Assembly (NCBI GenBank): GCA_937874275.1
Contig: CALNAU010000061.1
Span: forward strand, 1-11,234
Direction of reading: 5' to 3'
From: an uncultured Clostridia bacterium
Lineage (GTDB): Bacteria > Bacillota > Clostridia > Christensenellales > Aristaeellaceae
DNA length: 11,234 nucleotides
Both the position numbers and the translations under genes were made by a program. Every line of letters begins with the position of its first letter. Within the stretch, counting starts at the first letter, position 1. Below are positions 6,511 through 11,234 of this stretch, piece by piece. The notes beneath the pieces were generated by a model, which had not been told where the DNA came from, did not search any database, and saw only the letters and a program-made list of their open reading frames with translations.

Positions 6511-6551
6511 GGACACAAAAAAGCCCCTTGACTGCCTTTGGCAGCGTGTCC
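6511..6551. repeat. Nested inverted repeats upstream of dnaN
   Basis: An outer 6-bp pair, GGACAC (6511-6516) and GTGTCC (6546-6551), encloses a perfect small hairpin CTGCC-TTT-GGCAG (6532-6544). It may fold as a cruciform, or as a leader structure if dnaN transcription starts upstream. Confidence 0.4.
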
Positions 6552-6635
6552 TCCACAAACCATCCCCGCGGGCGCCGAGGATGTCAACAGCTTATCCCCG
6601 TGCGTTTTGCCAAGCCCGGACAGGGCAAACCGGCC

Positions 6636-6672
6636 TTATCCCCGATATCCACAGCCCCTACTACTACTCCTA
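6636..6672 (+). promoter_or_regulatory. Basal origin-unwinding element: two DnaA boxes, GC spacer, DnaA-trio triplets
   Basis: Two abutting boxes, TTATCCCCG (6636-6644) and ATATCCACA (6645-6653), are followed by the short GC-rich spacer GCCC (6654-6657). Then come five in-register triplets CTA-CTA-CTA-CTC-CTA (6658-6672). On the opposite strand these read 3'-GAT-5' repeats, the DnaA-trio motif known from Bacillus subtilis, where it lies next to paired DnaA boxes and loads DnaA onto single-stranded DNA. Order, polarity, spacing and position just upstream of dnaN all agree. The DNA after the trios is not notably AT-rich, which is the main weakness. Confidence 0.7.
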
Positions 6673-6714
6673 CCTAAGGTTCCCCCGACTGCATCATCGA
6701 AAGGACGTGGCACC

Positions 6715-7827
6715 GTGCGTTTTACCATCCATTCATCCGATATCAATCACAGCCTGGGGCTGGTGACCCGGGCACTGCTGCCCAGGGCGGCCAAGCAGGT
6801 ATACGAAGGCGTGTTCATCGAAACGCTGGAGGAAGGGGTGCAGTTCACCTGCACCAACGGCGAGATGACCATCAAGACGGTGGCCAACGCCGTCATCAGC
6901 GAGGATGGCTGCGCGCTGCTGCCGGCCAAGCTGCTGTTTGAGCTGATGCGCAAGCTGGATGGCGACATCGATATCCAGGTGGAAGGCGCGCAGAAAGCCA
7001 CCATCACTGCCCGGGAGAGCCGCACCAGCATGGTGTGCATGGACGCGTCGGAGTTCCCGGACATTCAGGATGTGCAGGGCGACTATGTGGTGCGCCTGCC
7101 CCAAAAAAAGCTGGGTGACGCGGTGAGCCGCATCACGTTCGCGGTATCGGCTGACGAGACGCGCCGCATTTTGACCGGCTGCCTGATGGAGATGTATCCC
7201 CAGGAGGTGCGCTTTGTCTGCCTGGACGGCTTCCGCCTGGCCATGCAGCGGGTGTATGTGGATCATGAACTGCCCGCCGGCAAGGAGGCGGTGTCCGCCA
7301 TATTGCCCGGCAAGGTGATCGGCGAAATCGCCGGCATGGTGGGCGATGGCGAGGACGAAATTGCCCTGCACTGCAGCGCCACCCACCTGATGGCCGCCTT
7401 CAACCACACCAAGGTATACAGCCCGCTGATTCCGGGCGAGTACATCAACTACAAGCAGATTTTGCCCACCACCTGGATGACCGCCATCCGGGTAGACAAG
7501 GCCGCCATTTCAAGCGCCATCGAACGCGCCGCCCTGATGGCCCGCGAGGGCAACAACAACCTGCTCAAACTGAAGGTGGACGAGGACAACCTGACCATCA
7601 TGGCCAACGCCGAGCGCGGCGCCGTGGTGGAAAAGATCGGCATCGACTTTGAAGGCTCCCCGCTGGACATCGCCTTCAACGCCCGCTACCTGATGGACGT
7701 CATCAAGAACATCGACACGCCGGACATGTCCATGCGCTTCAACACCAACGTCAGCCCGTGCGTGGTCTGCCCGGTGAGCGGCAACCAGTACACCTACCTG
7801 GTGCTGCCGGTTCGCGTGTCGGAGTAA
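6715..7827 (+). CDS. dnaN: DNA polymerase III beta subunit (sliding clamp)
   Basis: This 370-residue protein forms the dimeric ring that tethers DNA polymerase III to DNA. The three repeated clamp domains span about 1-125, 126-250 and 251-370. Recognisable segments are MRFTIHSSDINHSL at the start, LLPAKLLFELMRKL, the hallmark SADETRRILTG and LDGFRLAMQRV of domain 2, and LIPGEYINYKQILP. Domain 3 shows ERAALMAREGNNNLLKL, and the C-terminal YTYLVLPVRVSE contributes to the partner-binding pocket. Start is GTG 6715 with AAGGA at 6701-6705 nine bases upstream. A longer frame from ATG 6538 would translate the origin-like DNA and has no homology. The usual neighbours dnaA, recF and gyrB are missing on both sides, and a strong terminator follows, so it is a single-gene unit. 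Domain 1 is somewhat divergent, so a second clamp copy cannot be excluded. Confidence 0.96.
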   Translation: MRFTIHSSDINHSLGLVTRALLPRAAKQVYEGVFIETLEEGVQFTCTNGEMTIKTVANAVISEDGCALLPAKLLFELMRKLDGDIDIQVEGAQKATITARESRTSMVCMDASEFPDIQDVQGDYVVRLPQKKLGDAVSRITFAVSADETRRILTGCLMEMYPQEVRFVCLDGFRLAMQRVYVDHELPAGKEAVSAILPGKVIGEIAGMVGDGEDEIALHCSATHLMAAFNHTKVYSPLIPGEYINYKQILPTTWMTAIRVDKAAISSAIERAALMAREGNNNLLKLKVDEDNLTIMANAERGAVVEKIGIDFEGSPLDIAFNARYLMDVIKNIDTPDMSMRFNTNVSPCVVCPVSGNQYTYLVLPVRVSE

Positions 7828-7878
7828 AAAACAATACCATCCCGTGGCATCAGGGCTCGACTAAGAAGTGGCACATGT

Positions 7879-7915
7879 GGGGAGGAAACGGCAGAAAAGC
7901 TGTTTCCTCCCCTTT
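7879..7915 (+). terminator. Rho-independent terminator of dnaN
   Basis: GGGGAGGAAAC (7879-7889) pairs perfectly with GTTTCCTCCCC (7902-7912). The next three bases extend the stem to 14 pairs with one G-U, leaving the loop AGAAAA. TTT and an AT-rich tail follow. It separates dnaN from the exporter genes. Confidence 0.88.
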
Positions 7916-7972
7916 ATATGTAAAGGTTTCGTAAAAACGGTGAAAAAATGCGGATAACTGCTCACGGTACAC

Positions 7973-8001
7973 TTGTCACAAGCATCAAAGGCGGGTAGAA
8001 T
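7973..8001 (+). promoter_or_regulatory. Promoter of the ABC exporter operon
   Basis: TTGTCA (7973-7978), a 17-base spacer and TAGAAT (7996-8001). The predicted start near 8008 falls within the GGGAGG ribosome binding site (8007-8012), so the mRNA leader would be only about 14 bases. The -35 box lies in a short inverted repeat, CTTG-TCA-CAAG (7972-7982). Confidence 0.72.
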
Positions 8002-8021
8002 GCCCCGGGAGGTAGACAGAA

Positions 8022-8933
8022 TTGAGTGATTTGTTAAGTACAGCCAAATTGTCCAAGCGCTACGGCAAAAAGTTTGCCCTGCGGGACGCGGATATCCACA
8101 TCCCCAAGGGGGAGATTTACGGCCTGATCGGCCGAAACGGCGCGGGCAAGACCACGCTGCTGAAGCTGATAAACAGCCAGATTACCGCCACATCCGGCCA
8201 GATTTTCCTCAACGGGGAGAAAATGCGCTTTGGCGTGCCTACCATCCGCATCGGCGCGCTGGTGGAGTCGCCCGGCCTGTATCCCGATTGCAGCGCGCGG
8301 GAAAACCTGATTTACAAGGCCATCGCCCTGGGCCGCAACAAGCCCGGGCACATTGACCAGCTGCTGCGCACGGTGGAACTGTCCGACACCGGCAAGAAAA
8401 AGGCCAAGCAGTTTTCCCTGGGCATGAAGCAGCGCCTGGCCATTGCCCTGGCGCTGGTGGATGACCCGGAGCTGCTGATTCTGGACGAGCCCATCAACGG
8501 CATGGACCCCCAGGGCATCAAGGACATCCGCGAGATGCTGGTCAAAATCAACCGCGAGATGGGCGCCACCATCGTGATATCCAGCCATATCCTGGACGAG
8601 CTGGCCAAGTTTGCCACCCGTTACGGCATCATCAAGGATGGGCAGGTGCTGCGGGAGTTTACGCGGGAGCAATTGGAGCAGGAGAACCGCTCGGACATCC
8701 GCATCGAATCTCCGCAGATTGCCCAGGTGGAGGCCGCGCTGCGCGAGGGCATGGCCCTCAGCCACATGCAGCGCCAGGGGGACCATACCCTGCTGGTGCA
8801 GGAGGAAGTGGAGCGCCACGAGCAAATCAGCCGATTCCTGTTTGACCGGGGGCTGTACGTGTCGCAGTTCTATGTGCGCCACGAGTCGCTGGAGGAATAC
8901 TTCATGGGGCTGACGGGAGGGACGGTGCAATGA
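8022..8933 (+). CDS. ABC exporter ATP-binding protein, BcrA/LanF (bacitracin/lantibiotic resistance) type
   Basis: This 303-residue cytoplasmic ATPase probably drives the permease encoded next. Motifs are Walker A GRNGAGKT (37-44), signature SLGMKQ (132-137, the variant usual in this subfamily), Walker B LLILDEP (151-157), INGMDPQG and the switch His189 (ISSHI). The Q-loop Gln is replaced by Glu82 in ALVESPGLYP; this 'E-loop' is a known hallmark of LanF lantibiotic-immunity ATPases. That suggests self-protection or resistance against an antimicrobial peptide, though no bacteriocin genes are visible. Residues after about 220 form an extra C-terminal domain typical of the group. Start is TTG 8022, nine bases after GGGAGG. 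The stop overlaps the next start by four bases (ATGA). Confidence 0.92.
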   Translation: MSDLLSTAKLSKRYGKKFALRDADIHIPKGEIYGLIGRNGAGKTTLLKLINSQITATSGQIFLNGEKMRFGVPTIRIGALVESPGLYPDCSARENLIYKAIALGRNKPGHIDQLLRTVELSDTGKKKAKQFSLGMKQRLAIALALVDDPELLILDEPINGMDPQGIKDIREMLVKINREMGATIVISSHILDELAKFATRYGIIKDGQVLREFTREQLEQENRSDIRIESPQIAQVEAALREGMALSHMQRQGDHTLLVQEEVERHEQISRFLFDRGLYVSQFYVRHESLEEYFMGLTGGTVQ

Positions 8934-9769
8934 TGCAATACCTGAAGATGGATATCCGGCGCATGCTGCGCACGCGCGGCTTGTACATTGGTATATTGGT
9001 ATCGCTGTTCTTTCTGGGCATCTTTTCGGTGGCCAGCTACCTGGTGACCGGCATCGCCTCGGAAATCATGCCCGCGGGCAGCGGCGCGCTGCCGCCCACC
9101 GAGCTGCTGGTGCAGGCCCGCAAGATGATGAACGTCAACTACTTCCTCAGCTTCTTCTTTTCCATGCCCGGTTTCCGGCTGCTGCATATGCTGCTGGCGC
9201 TGTTCGCCGCGGGCTTCCTCAGCAAGGAGCATCAGACCGGCTACCTTAAAAACATGTTCAGCATCCCCCGCATGCGGGAAAAGTGGCTGGTGAGCAAAAT
9301 GATCACCTTGCTGCTGGCGTCGCTGCTGTTCTACGCGGTGTTTCTGCTGGCGTGCGTCATCACGGTGATGCTGTTCGGCAACGCCGTTCACATCAACTGG
9401 AGCGATATCGGCCCCTTCCTGGGCACACAGCTGACGGTGGACATGGCGCTGTTCGCGCTGATTATGCTGGCCGTCACCGTCATCCAGAGCAGGACCGCGG
9501 CGGTGGTCAGCGCGCTGATGCTCAGCTTCAACATGCAGGGGCTGCTGTACCTGCTGATTGACCAGATTGGTTTTCTGCCCTTCAAACTGCGCGACTACGG
9601 CATGATGAACCTGGCCGCCCAGATGAGCCTGCCCGAAACATTGACCAGCATCCTCACCCAGGGCGACCCGGTCACCGCGTCGCAGGTGCTGCCGCTGAGC
9701 CTGGGGTGGTTCGCTGTCGCGCTGGTGTTCATCTGGCTTGCGCTGCGGCGGGTGGACTATAAGGGGTAA
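8930..9769 (+). CDS. ABC exporter permease, ABC-2 type
   Basis: This 279-residue membrane protein is the likely partner of the preceding ATPase. Six hydrophobic segments are visible near residues 18-40, 72-96, 123-150, 163-185, 188-212 and 255-273, the usual ABC-2 arrangement. A cytosolic stretch between helices 2 and 3 (FLSKEHQTGYLKNMFSIPRMREKW) resembles the SxExxxGTxK-like coupling region of BcrB/LanE-type permeases. The start overlaps the ATPase stop as ATGA (8930-8933), with GGGAGG at 8915-8920; a second ATG follows at once (8933). The overlap implies translational coupling. LanFEG systems normally have two permeases, but only one is present here, as in BcrAB-like pairs. Substrate unknown. 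Confidence 0.88.
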   Translation: MMQYLKMDIRRMLRTRGLYIGILVSLFFLGIFSVASYLVTGIASEIMPAGSGALPPTELLVQARKMMNVNYFLSFFFSMPGFRLLHMLLALFAAGFLSKEHQTGYLKNMFSIPRMREKWLVSKMITLLLASLLFYAVFLLACVITVMLFGNAVHINWSDIGPFLGTQLTVDMALFALIMLAVTVIQSRTAAVVSALMLSFNMQGLLYLLIDQIGFLPFKLRDYGMMNLAAQMSLPETLTSILTQGDPVTASQVLPLSLGWFAVALVFIWLALRRVDYKG

Positions 9770-9815
9770 CCCGGCGGAACAGGTTGACTGGGTGGCTGTT
9801 TTTCACATCATTTCC

Positions 9816-9844
9816 TTGAATATCATGGCAATTCATGGTATTCT
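9816..9844 (+). promoter_or_regulatory. Promoter of the exported flavin/rhodanese gene
   Basis: TTGAAT (9816-9821), a 17-base spacer and TATTCT (9839-9844), with TG at -15/-14 (9836-9837) making an extended -10. The spacer holds a repeat of TCATGG (9823-9828 and 9833-9838). Transcription should start near 9851, leaving a leader of about 56 bases with a short GGCCG/CGGCC inverted repeat (9858-9862, 9878-9882). Confidence 0.7.
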
Positions 9845-9906
9845 GTTACCAACGTATGGCCGACGTAACGACTCATCCGGCCAATAAATCACGTAGAAGG
9901 AATGGC

Positions 9907-11234
9907 ATGACCAAGAGAATCCTTCCCTTATTGCTGGCGATGGTGCTGGCGCTGGGCGTGGGGCTGACCCCGTTTGCCCAGGCGGAGACCGCCATCACAC
10001 TGGACGACGTAAACCGCTTCCTCAACGAGAGCGCCAAGCTGGGCGAAGGCAGCAAGGCCAACCCTGTGGCCGTCATCCCGATTAACCACATCGACGGGCC
10101 CCAGGAAGAGGATTTGTTCTATGGCTTCGTCACCTTCAAGTACGTGGCCCGCAACTACATCAAGTATCAGGTGAGCTTTATCAGCTGCACCTGCCGCTCG
10201 GCCGATGTCAACTACTGGACGACCGCGTATGTGGACCTCACGCTGCCCGACAGCGGGCTGCTGGATGACGCGGAAATCCGTACCCTGTCCTTTGGCCCGG
10301 ATGGCACCGGCAAGTATGCCGCCGGCTTCTGGGGCGACAGCAACCCCATCCCCTCCGGCCAGACCTTTGAGATGATTGACACCGAGTATGTGCCCTACTT
10401 TGTGGGCAAGACCTATGCCCAAATCAAGGGGCTGAACACCATCGCCGACATCGACCTGGCCGACTACCAGGCGGGCGAGGGCCGCGCCGAGTATCAGATT
10501 GATACCTGGACGGGCGCCACCGTATCCACCAACAACATCCTGCGCATGCTGCAGGCACTGATGCGCCACCACGGCACCGATCCCTTCTTTGCGGGCGACG
10601 AGAGCCTGAAGGCCGAAGCCGCTGTGGTGGAAACCGCCGCCGAAGCGCCCGCAGCCGAGGAAGCGGCTGCCCCCGCGGCCAGCCACGACCTGCTGCCCCT
10701 GCCGGCGCCGGTGGATACCACCAAGACCTACAAGGCCAACAAGGACGACGCAGAAGAGGTGCCCTGCACCGAAGGCAGCTTTGGCCCCACCTGCTCGGCC
10801 ATCAACAGCGATAACCTGATTGAGTACCTGGGCCGCCCGGACATCCTGTACATCGACACCCGCGACTTTGGCGACTACCTCAAAAAGCACTTCCGCAACT
10901 TTGAGGTGGTGCCCTTCTTCGCGCTGGTGTACAATGCCGAGGCGCACACTAACGCTGACCTGCCCCAGCTGTACGGCGGCACCCCCACCGAGCCCGTGCC
11001 GGTGTATGAGGAGTCTGACGAGCTGCTGGAGGTGCTCTTCCCCAAGGATAAGACCCTCTTTATCATGTGCCAGTCCGGCGGCCGTGTGGGCATGCTGATG
11101 AACATCCTAAAGGCCCGCGGCTGGGATATGAGCAAAATCTACAACGTGGGCGGCATGGCGCAGTACACCGCCGCCGAGTATCGCCCCTACATCACCGATA
11201 CGGCAGAATTTGTGCTGGAAGGCACCTACAAAAT
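9907..11234 (+). CDS. Exported FMN-binding-like and rhodanese-domain fusion protein (3' end outside window)
   Basis: This frame runs open from ATG 9907 to the window edge: 442 codons and no stop, so the protein is partial. AAGGA (9897-9901) lies five bases upstream. Residues 1-26 are a Sec signal peptide (MTKR, hydrophobic core, cleavage after AQA26); there is no lipobox. The first domain (27 to about 225) ends with D199-T-W-T-G-A-T205-V-S. That is the ApbE flavinylation motif of FMN-binding domains, where FMN is joined to the Thr (here Thr205). An Ala/Glu/Pro-rich linker follows (about 231-262). The second domain (about 285-442) looks like a rhodanese: IDTRD with Asp317, and the active loop C388-Q-S-G-G-R393, with NVGGM after it. 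Extra cysteines at 94, 96, 287 and 296 could pair. I infer an extracytoplasmic redox or sulfur-transfer role; the true partner is unknown. Confidence 0.85.
   Translation, partial: MTKRILPLLLAMVLALGVGLTPFAQAETAITLDDVNRFLNESAKLGEGSKANPVAVIPINHIDGPQEEDLFYGFVTFKYVARNYIKYQVSFISCTCRSADVNYWTTAYVDLTLPDSGLLDDAEIRTLSFGPDGTGKYAAGFWGDSNPIPSGQTFEMIDTEYVPYFVGKTYAQIKGLNTIADIDLADYQAGEGRAEYQIDTWTGATVSTNNILRMLQALMRHHGTDPFFAGDESLKAEAAVVETAAEAPAAEEAAAPAASHDLLPLPAPVDTTKTYKANKDDAEEVPCTEGSFGPTCSAINSDNLIEYLGRPDILYIDTRDFGDYLKKHFRNFEVVPFFALVYNAEAHTNADLPQLYGGTPTEPVPVYEESDELLEVLFPKDKTLFIMCQSGGRVGMLMNILKARGWDMSKIYNVGGMAQYTAAEYRPYITDTAEFVLEGTYK

Larger units (their letters stand above)
6267..6714. other. 448-bp non-coding region with DnaA-box-like sites: candidate replication origin
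   Basis: No credible gene lies here. Compared with TTATCCACA (relaxed TTWTNCACA), I find 7/9 or better matches at 6270-6278, 6293-6301, 6341-6349 (8/9 to the relaxed form), 6372-6380, 6381-6389, 6549-6557, 6592-6600, 6636-6644 and 6645-6653 (ATATCCACA, 8/9). The pair at 6372-6389 is a tandem repeat of TGTGGATG. The region also has a 16-bp palindrome and a nested hairpin, and ends in an unwinding-type element next to dnaN. Genes to the right all read rightward, and four of six to the left read leftward, as expected around an origin. Against it: no perfect box, and little AT-rich DNA. It begins with a weak hairpin (6267-6286) just after the nagB stop that may end nagB transcription. Confidence 0.65.

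Noticed and set aside
6528..6556. TTGACT as a -35 box for dnaN
   Set aside because: No -10-like hexamer occurs 16-18 bases downstream; the position has CTCCAC.
6538..6714. N-terminal extension of dnaN to an upstream ATG
   Set aside because: It would add 59 residues unlike any clamp and read through the origin-like boxes; the GTG at 6715 has a proper ribosome binding site and begins the conserved protein.
9928..10947. 339-residue open frame on the minus strand opposite the flavin/rhodanese gene
   Set aside because: The plus frame has a signal peptide, ribosome binding site, promoter and domain motifs; the minus frame has a Gly/Val/His-rich composition typical of a shadow.
1..11234. CRISPR array, tRNA, rRNA, transposase or prophage genes
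   Set aside because: No regularly spaced repeats, cloverleaf-like conserved arms, rRNA segments or mobile-element proteins were found in reading the window.

Overview
The window looks like chromosomal DNA from a GC-rich member of the Bacillota (Clostridia-like, probably gut-associated). This is inferred from strong GGAGG-type ribosome binding sites, a Firmicutes-type (class 2) GalT, a short NagB, a BcrA/LanF-type ABC transporter, and GC-rich codon use beside AT-rich promoters. I can only suggest the lineage, not name it. There is no sign of phage, an insertion sequence, CRISPR, tRNA or rRNA.

Left part (1-2680). A polar amino-acid ABC importer is encoded on the minus strand in the order binding protein, permease, ATPase (2477 down to 146). 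It is driven by a near-consensus promoter at 2532-2560. A hairpin separates the binding-protein gene from the permease gene. The operon ends in a long hairpin of a type that recurs after alr.

Middle (2560-6266). alr (alanine racemase, plus strand) diverges from the importer. It converges on galT (minus strand), with a G-run-rich hairpin region between them. galT and nagB diverge from a compact region with two mirror-image extended -10 promoters.

Centre (6267-7915). A 448-bp non-coding stretch holds many DnaA-box-like sites. It ends in a tandem box pair, a GCCC spacer and a run of CTA-type triplets. This is the layout of the Bacillus-type basal origin-unwinding element (DnaA boxes, GC-rich spacer, DnaA-trios). 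It lies directly upstream of dnaN (sliding clamp). The usual neighbours dnaA, recF and gyrB are not in the window: nagB sits where dnaA is expected, and dnaN is followed by its own strong terminator. I propose this is a chromosomal origin, or a relic or duplicate of one, that has become separated from dnaA.

Right part (7916-11234). A two-gene ABC exporter (LanF/BcrA-like ATPase with a Glu in the Q-loop position, then a six-helix permease) is followed by its own promoter and an incomplete gene. That gene encodes an exported protein with an FMN-attachment motif (D-x-x-T-G-A-T-x-S) joined by an Ala/Glu/Pro-rich linker to a rhodanese domain with an intact active-site Cys. Apart from the origin region, this is the least conventional item here.
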